Shown one piece after another: positions 1-10,473 of a stretch of 64,000 nucleotides of DNA. Source of the DNA: Nematostella vectensis (lineage: Eukaryota; Cnidaria; Anthozoa; Actiniaria; Edwardsiidae); contig NC_064039.1 in NCBI RefSeq assembly GCF_932526225.1, forward strand, positions 496,001-560,000, read 5' to 3'. Position 1 is the stretch's first letter. Each line of letters opens with the position of its first letter. Both the position numbers and the translations under genes were made by a program. The notes under the pieces were generated by a model. The model saw only the letters and a program-made list of their open reading frames with translations. It was not told the DNA's origin and did no database searches.

Positions 1-455
1 TTATGTTTCAGGAGGTCGATGTTGAAATCCCCCATTAGGTGACATGGTTTAGATTCTTTATCAGCTTTTAATAATATTCTATAAGACTTTCCTCAAATGC
101 ATCATATTTATTATTAGGTGGTCTATAAATAACCCCGGCAATTGCATTCTTACGTTTTCCATTAATAATTTCAATAAACAATGACTCTATGTTTTCATTA
201 TTTTCATTCAAATCAGTACGTAATTTTATGTCTAAATCAGATTTAGTGTAGAAACAAACGCCACCGCCATTCTTTTCTTTCCTGTTGATAGCCGTAAGGT
301 TATATCCCGGAAGTGTAAAATATTCATCATTACCGTCTTCTAACCACCTTTCACTTATTGCAATAACATTGAAACTAAAGTTTAAGTTATTTAGGTACAA
401 CAAAAATGAATCAAGCTTATTTTTGATTGATCTTAAGTTTAGGAGTAATATATAG
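1..455 (-). pseudogene. LINE ORF2 fragment, endonuclease (EEP) domain
   Basis: Minus-strand reading gives the start of an apurinic-type endonuclease/exonuclease/phosphatase (EEP) domain of a non-LTR retrotransposon. In order it shows NLRSIKNKLDSFLLY, then VIAISERWL, then GGGVCFYT, then AGVIYRPP. After a frameshift near position 78 (the first frame ends at TAA 68-70) it reads GDFNIDLL, the conserved Asp/Asn catalytic motif. In the family this domain nicks target DNA for reverse transcription. The fragment runs off the left edge of the window, so the reverse transcriptase would lie outside. It continues upstream at 3451-3873 but is separated from it by about 3 kb of foreign DNA. Broken by the frameshift and by the insertion; not functional here. 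Confidence 0.85.
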
Positions 456-3436
456 ATTTAGGCACTGCCTAAAAGCGGAGCCAGCAATTTTTTCCACTCT
501 AAACTGGGTGTATGTCCTCATCCCCACCTACCCCCCCCCCCCCCCCAACGAAGACCAAACTTCAGCGAGGGACACACACAGGGACATAACAACAGGATTC
601 TACAATTTGATTTTGATCAGGTATTTGACCTTCCAACCCTATCTTAAATGCATAAAAATACATGGCTTATAACTTTTACTTTTCAACCTTTTCCTATTAT
701 ATCCTCCCAATCCCCCAAGAGAATACCCAGAACAATGGCGCTATTAGTAGTTTTAATTGACAGTACTCAGGATACTATTTGCATAAAGAGGGATCTGAGC
801 TATTATGTGGGTTGTACTTGATAGACAACTGATACAGAAAATATATTTCTAAATTTGCCATATAATCAGATATTGCTAAATTGGGCATTATACATTTATG
901 TTAGTCTTGTTTTATTTATTGAGCATACTTCAGAGAATCTACAAAGAACTTTTAATGGGTCAATAGACTTCTTTGGGATCAGTACCCTTAGAAAAAGGGA
1001 CCCACAAGTTTATGTGCCATTGAATAAGAGATGAGTGGATATTATTTGGATATTATAAAAAGGGACTAAATCCTGAAATAAAAATGATGACTGAGTTTAT
1101 GCAGTCAGTACTATAGCCAATGTTGTTCAGCATAATTTCAGGTTGCCATGAAGCAAGGGGGAAGGTTAGGCTATAAGCATGGTGGTATGGGCCAAGGTGC
1201 TGTGGGTGGCTGGTTGCAATTGGTAATAGTCGAAGTAGTATGATTATAGATGTAAAGAGTGCTGAAAAGGATGATATTACAGACATTTTTAGCCTTTTCT
1301 AGACTCTTTAGCTCTCTTTGCAAATCTATAATCATACTATGGGGCCTACAGAGCCCAAAATTACATACCCTACAACACCTAGGTTGAAAACTTTCCACCC
1401 CCTACTGTAGAATATGTGATCATCAATTCTGCAAAACCTCATATAAAGTATCCTAATCCTTTTTATACATTTTTCCCAATTACTATGTTCATTGGATACC
1501 AATCTGCAAATCTTTGATAAATCAAATCCTTTCATGTATACATCATCCCTTCACTTAGATCCTGTATTAAAATCAATCTTCCATCTTAATAACAACAGAC
1601 ATATCTTTTGAACTACTTTTAAATATGCCATTACTTTCCCCTGTCATTATTACATATGAGTTACTCTCTTGAACCATGTTCATGAATAAGTAAAAGCTAA
1701 TCAGACATGAAGAGGGCCAAGCCATTGAGCAAATGCATAAGACAATTACAAGAAAAAAAGACTATCTACATTTGCTAATGACAGTTTTGCCAGCATTCAT
1801 GTGTCAAAACTGAAAAAAATACAATCAGTTTGGTTAATTTGCAATAATGTTAAATACAGTAAGTAACTTGTATATGATAAGTATACAATAAATTATTTTG
1901 TTGAAAGTAAGGCTCTTATTCATTCAGATTTTTAGGGAGGTATCAACACAGCAAGAGCATATTATGTTGGCTATAGGGAAAGAATGTGGGTTGATTGAAT
2001 ATAATTATACTAAACAAGAAAGGAATATGAAAAACATTTATTTACTAATGCTGTTCCTGTTCATCTATGCTTTCATTTCAACCAGCTACATAAATGACTC
2101 TGGGTACACTTTAGTCCTTGCTTTATTCACCTGAATTCACCTGAAAAAAGGAATACTTAGTCATTTCATAGCTATACCAGCTATATCATGTCATTACTTT
2201 AGCATGTACCTAGGCAAGCACTTTTTATCTCATAAAACAGCTTGGTATAAAAGACACAGAAAACAAAAACAAATTAATTTTTACCAAACAAAAACAGACA
2301 AAGAAAATTTCAATCGATTTTTATAGAGAAGTGATAGAAAAATATTTTAGAGCTCTTGAATCTTAAAAGTAAGATCAAAACTAGAGAGTACTTTTTAGAT
2401 GTCTTTAAGTAAGTATATACTTTGATTGCAAAAACATTCGCTTGCTACAGAAGGTAAATAGCCGGATATAGTTCTCAATCGATTATGCCAAACAGTACAT
2501 CATTTCTCCAATGTAACGGAGCATTTTTAGCCGTTAAACTTCTCCTAACTTAAGAAAATAAGCCTTTATTTGTAGAAGGAAGACTTTTGAGAAGTTTTTC
2601 ACGATTTACACAGACATGGAAGCCAATAAACTGCCAACAACCAATCAGCGTTCAAGGATTGGCTTTCTTAGCCAATCCAAATCACGGTGGAAGTGGGTGA
2701 TTTAAATCAATGACAACTACAATGAAGCTACGGCCAGAAACGTTTTGTTTTGGTGACAATTTTCAACTTAACTTTGAAGCGAAAAACAAGACAAATATAG
2801 GGAATTAAACAGAAACTGCTCATTTAATTTATATATGTTCTATTTAATTATCTGATTATTGTGAATAAAAAATATCCTTCGTGGTTTGTGTTTTCTTTCT
2901 GCTGATGAAAAAAATATCTTGTTAAATAATAATATGATAAATTTGCCTTCCTGCATCGGTTTTGCTTCGTGACATCTTGATGAGAATAGCAGTGTAGAGC
3001 CTCTATAAGTCATCCTTTAGCTGCTGCTACAATTGAAAAAACGAGACGGGCGGATTCACAAACACACGGCTCCACTTTACTATACGTACGTAGGCTTCTA
3101 AATTTCTCAGTTTCGTCAGACAAACGCTTCCTCAAAGACTTGTTTGACCCTAGACCACAAACATTCCATTTGAATACGCATATATTCTCATTAAATACTA
3201 TTTTCTATTTCTGTGAACATGCGAACTGAGGCGGTAAAAAACACGTAAAAACGTAAGACCGAGTGGGGCCTGGGAGTTGCATGATTTACTGGATTGTGAC
3301 ACACAGGGTACCCGCCCGATGACCACAAAAACCAAGTCGCATAGCTATACCATATTTCTATACCTATGGAGCTCCGCGCGCGGCCTACGGCCGCGGCCGC
3401 GGTGGCTCCGCTATAAAGGATATCTCATCTTTTTAA
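456..3436. other. About 3-kb non-coding insertion splitting the LINE
   Basis: No coding region of convincing quality is visible; the longest open stretches are under 80 codons with no recognisable family. It is AT-rich with a C run at about 531-546. It lies between the two halves of the LINE ORF2: the last LINE codons on the right and the EEP start on the left would be nearly contiguous in an intact element, so this stretch is probably an insertion. The 10-mer AGCGGAGCCA occurs at 474-483 and as its reverse complement at 3403-3412, close to the two edges, which hints at short terminal inverted repeats. TATA or TA occurs at both edges and could be a target duplication. Class unknown. Confidence 0.5.
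3368..3412. repeat. GC-rich imperfect hairpin
   Basis: In otherwise AT-rich DNA, a left arm beginning GGAGCTCCGCGCGCGGCC is followed after TAC by a right arm ending GGTGGCTCC that is its imperfect inverted complement. It lies at the right end of the putative 3-kb insertion. It may be a foldback end of a mobile element. Confidence 0.6.
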
Positions 3437-3450
3437 CACATGCCATATGA

Positions 3451-3873
3451 TTAATGGATATTGACAAACTGATCAGTTGTGTAATAATTACTACCATTTT
3501 TAAAAACGTCAGGGGTTTTAAGGTTATTATCCGGATTGAGTAAGCTATTTTCACCTGGTCTATCATTATCTTTATCAAATGCTGAAAAGGGATTTAAAGC
3601 CAAATTATCTAGTTTTTCTAAATCTCGCTCAGAAAAACGATTACCAAGTGCAATATTGAAATTATTTGAGTCAAGATCTGAAAGAGGGAAACAATCATGA
3701 ATACATACTTTACATATAAATTAAAAAGCATTTAGGGTACTTATTTCTCGACTCGGTAATTGAAGGCATTTATGTCTAAGATGGAATTTGTGATGGCATA
3801 ATTGACACAAAATGCTAGTATCTTTCTTACAACTATAATTACAATGGTGGCATAAAATATCTTCACCCATCAT
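3451..3873 (-). pseudogene. LINE ORF2 5' segment with PHD-type zinc finger
   Basis: Starting at the ATG ending at 3873 (an ATGATG pair), the minus strand encodes a Cys/His array: CHHC, CQLC, HKFHLRHKC, then CKVC. This is the C4HC3 spacing of a PHD finger. A linker rich in Asp/Asn/Pro follows, then NYYTTDQF, the stretch that in related cnidarian LINEs lies just before the endonuclease. An in-frame TAA at 3721-3723 falls inside the finger and another at 3451-3453 ends the frame. PHD fingers in LINE proteins are known in CR1/L2-like families; their role in the cycle is uncertain. ORF1 lies directly upstream (3950-4716). Nonfunctional copy. Confidence 0.75.
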
Positions 3874-3949
3874 TATGTCGATAGAAAAGGATTTCACCCA
3901 TCATTGTGTCTAAAGAAGGGACATCAAATAATATATATGGATATATCGT

Positions 3950-4716
3950 TTAACCTCTGTACACCTGGCCATTTATAATAAGTTGGTCCATTATTGCTTC
4001 ATGACCTTTATTCTTTGCAGTTTTCATTATGGGATAGAGCTCCTTTCGTCTAGCGGCAATTTCTTTTGGGAATTGTTCGGCCACAGCAATGTTGGTGCCT
4101 TTAAGTCGATAGGCCAATCGTGGGATGGACTCTTTGTCTTGAAATCTCAAAAACCTCGCGATAAGAGGCCTTGGCTTGTCTTTATTCGGGTCTCGTCTAC
4201 CAAGGCGGTGGGCTTGCCCAATTTCATCTGCTTTTACTTCTTCATCTTTAAATTTAAAGTTAGTGACCAGGACTTTTTGTACAACAGCAAATGGGTCTTC
4301 CTCCGCGCATTCATTCACGTTGTAAAATATCAGATTGTTCCACATGGATTGTGCTTTGAGGTCAACAAGCTCATTCTTTAAATCCTTTATTAACGCACTT
4401 GTATTATTCATTTGAGTTCCAAGATCGATTAATGCTTTCTCTTGGGTCAGTTGCGTTTTTTCTACTGTCTCAGTTTTTTCGTGCGCAGACTCCACAGAAA
4501 TTTTTAGTTCACTAATCGTTTCGTCCACGTGCATGAGTCTTGCCTATAGCTACCAATTTGTCCAGTTTCCGATTAATCTGTTCCATCATCATCATTTATC
4601 TCCATATCTGTCGAATCGTTGTTTTCTGCCTTTGCTTGTTTGGTTTTAGGCTTGAGTGGCGTGCTGCTTGGGGAATTATTTAATTTTTTTGAAGAGCGTT
4701 TACCAAGAGCAGCCAT
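3950..4716 (-). pseudogene. LINE ORF1 protein (L1-type RNA chaperone), frameshifted
   Basis: The open part (4534 to 3950, 194 codons) has an N-terminal heptad-like coiled coil (about residues 1-60). An RRM-like core follows (NNLIFYNV; AHRLGRR; RPLIARFLRF), then a C-terminal domain with LKGTNIAVAEQFPKEI and a basic tail. This is the order of LINE-1 type ORF1p, a trimeric nucleic-acid chaperone that packages the element RNA. The likely true start is the ATG at 4716 (MAALGKRSSKK, a Lys/Ser-rich N terminus). The frame breaks between about 4575 and 4535 by small indels, so the copy is decayed. Its 5' end abuts the satellite array at about 4731. Confidence 0.85.
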
Positions 4717-4868
4717 TACCTGATACCTGATGCTTACGAAAGAGCAGAGCGAGATATCTGTGTGCTATAGTTTTATTCGTAGCCACCCAAGCAGAGTGTC
4801 CCAAGAGGCGGCGCATCATCACACGATAGTTGTCTAGTTACGAACGCACAAGGCGAACATGCGAACAG

Positions 4869-4930
4869 GCCCTTGTAGGTCAGTGGTTAAGGCGTTGGAC
4901 TCGTAAGTCAGAGGTTCAGAGTTCAAGACA
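4869..4930 (+). repeat. tRNA-Thr(CGT)-like moiety in the satellite (example copy)
   Basis: The stretch has an A-box-like GGTCAGTGGTTAAGG, an anticodon-arm-like segment with CTCGTAA as in tRNA-Thr(CGT), and a B-box-like GAGTTCAAG. The same block recurs in every full unit; the copy at 23543-23612 has a better B box (GGGTTCAAGTT). The acceptor stem is not closed, so I read it as a tRNA-derived SINE head and not a working tRNA gene. It could recruit TFIIIC and drive plus-strand Pol III transcription. Confidence 0.6.
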
Positions 4931-5047
4931 ATACTGCCGCTCAATTTTTTACTCGCCTTTTTCATAATTTCTTTTAGTTACCCATCCTAGATGACATTCA
5001 AAACTGCAATGTGTATTTTTAAAATTGGTATTGAGTATGCAAAATAA

Positions 5048-5830
5048 TTTCCTGCTAGCAGAGGCCTCTTTTCTCTGTATTTCGCTGGGCTGGCGTTCGC
5101 GAGGAAAAGAGACCAATGCCATTGGTCGCAACTTTGTTTGATCAAACCGCCGTCCACGATCGTGGACGGGAGATCCAGAGCGCATGCTCCGTTTATTAAT
5201 TACTGGCCACTATTTGAGCCCACAATGACAAGCGCATGCGTGAAGCGTTCCGCTGCGGGATAATAAGCCCGCATTCGAAACGGCGTCCTCCGTAGACACA
5301 TGAAAGAAGCCATTCAATGCCTATCTTTATTCGGACTCTCTTTTGACTAAGGAGTCAATCTTCCGTTTACAGCTTTTGCATATTCTTCTGGAATAAGCTG
5401 ATCTAAGTTTACCAAAAAGTTTTGTAACATGTCCTTCTAGTCCAACTGTGCGATACATTGAAGAAACTCGCCTGCTCAGATGTCTTGAAAATTTATCCCA
5501 CAAACAAGACAAAACTCGTCTTTTCTGCGTTTGCTGTTCAATCTTTTTAATAAGGTTTTAGGTGATAAAAATTAAACAGTTTTTTTTTCTTTTTTGGAAG
5601 AGGAGAACTAACCGCAGTTTGATTCATAATTTGTGACAAAACCCATGCAAAGCATATTAGCATAGTGACAGCTTTCGCGCGATGGTACGGGTTTTGGCAC
5701 GTCATGCGGTCGCTCAGAAACGCTCACGCATGCGCAACGAAAACAATTGCGACCCATGGCAGAGGTCTCTTTTCCTCGCAAACGCCAGTCCAGCGAAATA
5801 CAGAGAAAAGAGGCCTCTGCTAGCAGGGAA
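5048..5830. mobile_element. 783-bp TIR element (MULE-like MITE) with 9-bp target duplication
   Basis: Terminal inverted repeats of about 85 bp start CTGCTAGCAGAGGCCTC just inside each end and differ at only a few positions over the first 65 bp. The element is flanked on both sides by GCAAAATAA (5039-5047 and 5831-5839). The empty site GCAAAATAACCTTG is seen in other array units, for example near 23715, so insertion occurred after the array formed. Long TIRs with a 9-bp duplication are typical of Mutator-like elements; class assignment is inference. No transposase is present, so it is non-autonomous. It carries a possible captured exon at 5327-5512. Confidence 0.9.
5327..5512 (-). pseudogene. 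Possible captured Cys-rich exon inside the TIR element
   Basis: The minus strand is open for about 61 codons and ends in CKSCKRKIDSLVKRE after a Leu/Arg-rich stretch. The pattern (an early Cys, GLEGHVTKLFG, then a CxxC with basic residues) resembles an N-terminal zinc-binding segment found in uncharacterised cnidarian proteins, from my memory of such proteins. No intact gene context is present: it sits between the TIRs of a non-autonomous element, as in gene-fragment capture by Mutator-like elements. It might also be chance. Function unknown. Confidence 0.3.
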
Positions 5831-7661
5831 GCAAAATAACCTTGATTAAAAGAAGTTATGTAAGCCGATTTTTTTTATTAAAAACAGACCTCGATAAAGC
5901 GAATTCGTCTAAGCAGGAAACAAGAAAAAGAAAAATGCAGTTCAGCTTCCAGTAATGCCCGTGAGAGTTGAGAAGGAACATAGGCTCGTGCTTTGGTTGC
6001 GCGGGAAATACAGGACATTATTATCGCTAGTATAGACCTTAATTTATTGAATTGCTTGTACGAACATCAATTTGACATCTTTAAGCCTCACCCACCACTG
6101 AACATTGCACTGCTTCCTCCACACACGTCCTTCTGCTTGAATTCTCGAACAGAACCCCCTCATCTCCTTTCTGTAGACCGTGAGCACACACCTGCATCTC
6201 AAGAACTTGAACACCTCCACATTACACCTGAGGAACTTGTGAACTTGGCAGCTGTTACCTTTGATACCTAAATACCTCACAAACGGCCCATAGATATAAC
6301 ACATTACGCGCGATGAACCAACCGACAGCGTGAACCATGCTACTCCCCAACTCTACCGTGAGGCCCTGGACTTAACCCGGGAAAGAAACCCGGGGCTCTA
6401 CCAACTGAGCTACTGAACTGCTTACGGAAGAGAGGAGCGAGATATCTGCATGCTATAGTTTTATCCGTAGCCACCCAAGCAGAGTGTCCCAAGAGGCGCA
6501 TCATCACACGATAGTTGTCTTGTTACGTAAGCACAAGGCGAACAGGCCCTTGTAGGTAAGGCGTTAAAGCGCTTGGTTCGTAAATCAGAAGTCCAGAGTT
6601 CACGTCAGTGCTGCCGCTCAATTTTTTACTCGCCTTTTTCATAATTCCTTTTATTTACCCATTCCAGATTACATTCAAAACTGCAATGTATATTTTTATA
6701 AATTTGGATTGAGTATTCAAAATAACCTTGATTTTACTCAAATTGATGATAGCCCTTTTTTTAATTAAAAAACAGAACTCGATAAAGCAAATTCGACTGA
6801 GGGATAAAAGCAGAAAAAAAAGAAATATGCAGTTCAACTTCCAGTTTTGCCCGTGAGAGTTGAGAGGGAACAATTGCTCGTGCTTTGGTTGCGAGGGGAA
6901 TAGAAAACAACATTATCGCTAGTATTGACCTGAATTTATTGAATTGCTTGTGCGATCATCAATTTGACATATTTAAGCCCCCCAACCACTAAACATTGCA
7001 CTGCTTTCTCTTTCTGCTTGGCCTCTCGAACAGAAACCTCTCATCTCCTTTCTGTAGACGGTAAGCACACACCTGCTTCTCAAGAACTTGAACACCTCCA
7101 CATTACACCTGAGGAACTTGTGAACTTGGAAGCCGTTACCTCGGATACCTAAATTCCTTACAAACAGCCCATAGATATGAAACATTACGCGCGATGAACC
7201 AACCGACAGCGTGAACCATGCTACTCCCCAACTCTACCGTGAGGCCCTGGACCTAGCCCGGCTAAGATACCCGGCGCTCTACCAACTGAGCTATTGAACT
7301 GCTTACGAAAAAGAAAAGCGGGATATCTTTGTGCTATAGTTTTATTCGTAGCCATCCAAGCGGAGTGTCCCAAGAGGCGCATCATCACACGATAGTTGTC
7401 TTGTTACGAACGCATAAGAGTAGTAACAATACTCACGACAAGTCTGAATAATTATGCAGATTTGCCTTTGAGTCGACAGGTCTATGCATATTTTCATTTG
7501 AGTCGGCTCAGGAATGTGGGGAATGTGTCAACCTGTCAAAAACCTTTCAAGGTGTGGAATGTGGCATCCTGTCAAAGACGAGGTGTCAAGGGCTGTCAAG
7601 CCTGGGGGTCGTGGTGGGATTCCTGTGTTGTCCCAGTGTCACAAGAAAAAAAAAAGCGGCG

Positions 7662-7829
7662 ATGGCGGCAGCGAGCGAGGGCGAGAGCGAGAGTCCGGTG
7701 CTTACGGCTCCAACGCGAAGTCGTTACCTGTGTTGTTATCGTTTGGACGTGAAGAAGGAGGTGGATGTGGGGCGTCCGTTGTTTTGCGGTGTTACCGGTA
7801 CGCTAGAGTTTGGCGCAGGACGCATATGA
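7662..7829 (+). CDS. Small 55-aa ORF upstream of the DUF4326 gene
   Basis: It opens with a good initiation context (GCGATGG) after an A-run and encodes MAAASEGESESP, then a Cys/Arg-containing segment. It matches no family I know. The stop TGA (7827-7829) overlaps the next start ATG (7826-7828) as ATGA, suggesting coupled translation with the downstream gene. A similar overlap occurs at the protease start (10998-11001). It may be a leader ORF or a small virion protein; it could also be chance. Confidence 0.4.
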   Translation: MAAASEGESESPVLTAPTRSRYLCCYRLDVKKEVDVGRPLFCGVTGTLEFGAGRI

Positions 7830-8514
7830 TTCCATCCGTTAGGGAAGGTTTGGAGCGTTCGATTCCTACGGTGCATCGTGTGGAGCAGGGGTGGGTCGTC
7901 GGTCCGTCTGGGGCGTCGGGGCTACGCTACGTGGTGCATCCAGGGGGAGTGTACATTGGTCGTGGAGGTCGCGGGCTTTTGGAGAGCAAGTGGCGGAATC
8001 CTCACCGTATGAGGGAAGGAAATGTGGAGCGAAGTCGTCAGGAGGTGGTTGATCATTACCTGTCAGATGTATTGCTTTACAAGTCGGCGTTGCTGCGTGA
8101 CCTCCCCGAGTTAGGAAACAAACGTCTGTTGTGTTGGTGTCATCCCAAAACAGGTCATGGTGATGTCTTGCAACGTCTTTATAAGTACAGTATGTGCTAT
8201 CACGATGATCCCGAGCTGGAGGACCTTGCAGAGCGGGGTAACTCTAAGTGCTGTGCTCCCTTATTAGAGATTATGGATGTAATGGACTGTGGGTGTGTCG
8301 TGAGGGAGATGAGGAGGTGATTGAGCTGCTGCCTTGCTGTAAGCAACCCTGTCATGGGGTGTGTTTGTGGGGTTGGGTGCACTGCCACACGTCTTCTCTT
8401 CCTTTCCGTTGCCCGCATTGTCGTGGTCGTTTGTTGAAGTGTTCCGGCATTTTGTGGGTGCGGCAGTCCGAGGCTCTGGGGACGGCGTCAGGGGCGTTTG
8501 GAGCGGCGGCCTGA
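7826..8514 (+). pseudogene. DUF4326-RING finger fusion protein, one frameshift
   Basis: From the ATG at 7826 the frame encodes a DUF4326-type domain. It shows YVVHPGGVYIGRGGR, KWRNPHRMREGN, a helical middle ending LPELGNKRLLCWCHPKTGHGDVL, and LYKY. DUF4326 is a small domain of unknown function common in phages and mobile elements. At about 8290 one base appears lost. Before it the frame reads MDVMDC; after a one-base shift it continues VCREGDEEVIELLPCC, then a His/Cys group and CPHCR. Across the break this is a RING finger (C-x2-C, CC, CH, CPxC), so the intact gene was probably a DUF4326-RING protein, a candidate E3 ligase. In the uncorrected frame it ends at 8320. It stands apart from the minus-strand replication and capsid genes. 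Confidence 0.65.
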
Positions 8515-9085
8515 GGGGACGGTGGCAGCGGATCAACGACGCGAGCAAGCGGAGCGGTTGCTTCCTGCGTTTAAGCGTTGGCAGATTTTTCGCCGGACTT
8601 ACCCTCAGTACGATACGGGGGGTGAGGATCCTTATTTTGGGGTGCTGTTTCCCGAGTGGGGGTGTCAACGACGGTTTCGACGCCTGGTGCGTGAGGGGGA
8701 GCGACCGAGTTGTGAATCGGGGGTGTTGCTTCCTCGCCGATGGTATGCGGCTTCGCTGTGGGACCGTCTTTGGGACCCGTGCTCGTGTGCGGACAAGGGG
8801 TGGGGTGTGCAGTGGCCTTTGCATCGGTCGTTATTCCAAGGGTTTCGTTTCGAGTGGGAGCACAGGAGGATTGAGCCGCTTCCCCCACCCCCTTCGCATG
8901 AGATCTACGCGATGATTTTGCGGGACCCGGACATCTTCATGGAAGCCTTGCACGCGTTTTTTAATGGTTCGCGTCACGGCACCTGGTAGACCGTTTCCAC
9001 GGCTCTTGGGCGGTCCCTGAGGGCTTACGAGCGGTTAGGGTCCAGCAGTGGGAGCAGTGAGGAGGAGGAGGAGGGGATGCGATAG
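8515..9085 (+). pseudogene. Hypothetical protein with acidic C-tail, interrupted by TAG
   Basis: The frame is open from about 8498 with no early ATG and encodes about 160 residues rich in Arg, Trp, Pro and Phe. It reaches an in-frame TAG at 8987-8989, then continues in the same frame for 31 codons and ends in a Ser/Gly stretch followed by a run of Glu (SSSGSSEEEEEGMR) before the TAG at 9083-9085. An acidic tail just past a single stop suggests a real gene with one nonsense mutation. It may be the C-terminal part of the DUF4326-RING protein, separated by a second frameshift near 8500. No family recognised. Confidence 0.45.
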
Positions 9086-9227
9086 CCCGAGTCTTTCTCC
9101 AGGGGACGGTACGGACCGAGGCCCGCGAGGCTGAGGTTCGTACCTTGGATCAGAACAGTTCCGCTACACACTAGACCGGTTGTGTTTTTCTGTTTTATTA
9201 TTAGAATTGTGTTATGAACAGGATAGG

Positions 9228-9443
9228 TTATGACGAATAAAAAGATCGTTGTTTTACGATGGTGGTGTCCTTGTCTTGGTCTTGGTCTGGGACTGGGACT
9301 GGAGTGGGCTGCAGGGTGTGTAGGAGGCCCCGAGCGAGTAGCGTGAGAGCCAGACGTCCTCCACAGTAGAGGCCTAGCGCTAGTGCCGTTCCCGTGAAGA
9401 AAGCCAAGGTTAGGGTGGTGAGGGTAGGGACGAGTCCGGGCAT
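9228..9443 (-). CDS. Small one-pass membrane protein of the element
   Basis: The 71-codon ORF has an ATG at 9443. It encodes a hydrophobic segment (about residues 5-37, with TLTLAFFTGTALALGLY) and a Pro/Asp/Lys tail. It is the last minus-strand ORF of the element, just past 9499-9903 and facing the plus-strand set that ends at 9085. A small membrane protein would fit a virion or egress role, but no homology is recognised; it could be a chance ORF in GC-rich DNA. Confidence 0.35.
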   Translation of the reverse strand: MPGLVPTLTTLTLAFFTGTALALGLYCGGRLALTLLARGLLHTLQPTPVPVPDQDQDKDTTIVKQRSFYSS

Positions 9444-9498
9444 GGTCGTTTCGCTTTTTGGTAGGTTTCGAGTTCGAGGGTTCGTTTAAGGAGTTGTC

Positions 9499-9903
9499 CT
9501 AGTAGAGCATATCCCTGCACAGGTTCAAGGCTTTGCGTTTCTTGCACCCCATATGTCCTTGAGCGAGGCTGCGAAGTTCGGCTTCGATGTGTTTGTAGAG
9601 TTGTTCGGCAAAGTGGTGGATGTGATCGGGGTCGACACACCGCCGGACCAGGATGCGTTCACCTTGTTGCTCCCAAATAGCGAATTAAGGTTCGTGGGTT
9701 TTCTTTTCGTTTTGGTGTTGGTGCGCCGCGGAGGGTGACGTGCTCGTCATGGTTGGACGTGATGATGATGTGTGTCGGAGTAGCGCTTGGTGGGGTCTTT
9801 TGGGTTGGTTGTCGGAGACAGGTGTCGTCTTTTTAGAGTGACAGGTGACAGGTGGGGTGACGTGAGGGACAGGAATGCAAAATCGGAGTGAGCGATTCAA
9901 CAT
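9499..9903 (-). pseudogene. Hypothetical small protein with in-frame TAA
   Basis: From the ATG at 9903 the frame is open for 72 codons (Pro/Thr/Ser/His-rich) to a TAA at 9685-9687. It then continues in the same frame for 61 codons (WEQQGERILVRRC, DPDHIHHFAEQLYKHIEAEL, GHMGCKKRKALNLC) to TAG 9499-9501. The second half looks protein-like, with an amphipathic helix and Cys/His residues. A single nonsense mutation in a real small gene is the simplest reading. It lies downstream of the protease on the same strand. No family recognised. Confidence 0.4.
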
Positions 9904-10140
9904 GCAGCGTCATTAGCATATTAAGGTAAACACCATGGGTGAAGAAGGTATGGCGGACCTTTTACAGGCTATCACGTGTGTCTTTTGCACCATTTTATCA
10001 TATAATTCTTGTTATTTATTGTTAATTTTTAATATAGTATTTTTAGAATTTTTATAACATAGTCGGATTTGTATATATTATATATTTAAGGGAGGGCCAC
10101 AAGTTTATTAGCTATGCTATTATGTGTCACCCTCATTTTA

Positions 10141-10273
<133 letters not shown>

Positions 10274-10473
10274 TGGTGGTGGATGAGTTGTTGGATGAGG
10301 GTGGTTTTCAACACTGGCTAGGCCCCACCACCATCAGGCTGCACGGTGTGTGGATGCGTTCGTCTTCCATCGTCGGGAGTAAATGCGGGGAGGGGGTGTG
10401 GGAGGGTCTTTTTCAAAAAAGTGAAGAGACAGGAGACCCTGGTTCCCTGTGTTTTATTGGTTTTCTCTCTCTC

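Larger units (their letters stand above)
4731..7414. repeat. Satellite array, left segment (about 891-bp composite units)
   Basis: Two full units and one partial unit are recognised from the anchor CACACGATAG at about 4820, 6505 and 7386. Between anchors each unit runs through a plus-strand tRNA-like block, an AT-rich stretch with an A-run, a GAGAGTTGAGAGG block, a stretch rich in short open frames, then a minus-strand tRNA-like block. The first unit is lengthened by the 783-bp TIR element at 5048-5830. The array begins sharply beside the LINE ORF1 start and is cut at about 7414 by the Polinton-like element. Function unknown; probably satellite or multimerised SINE-like DNA. Confidence 0.85.

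Noticed and set aside
3368..3412. Cloning-vector polylinker contamination (GAGCTCC and GCGGCCGC-like sites)
   Set aside because: The order and spacing do not match a polylinker and no vector sequence flanks it; the hairpin is a better explanation.
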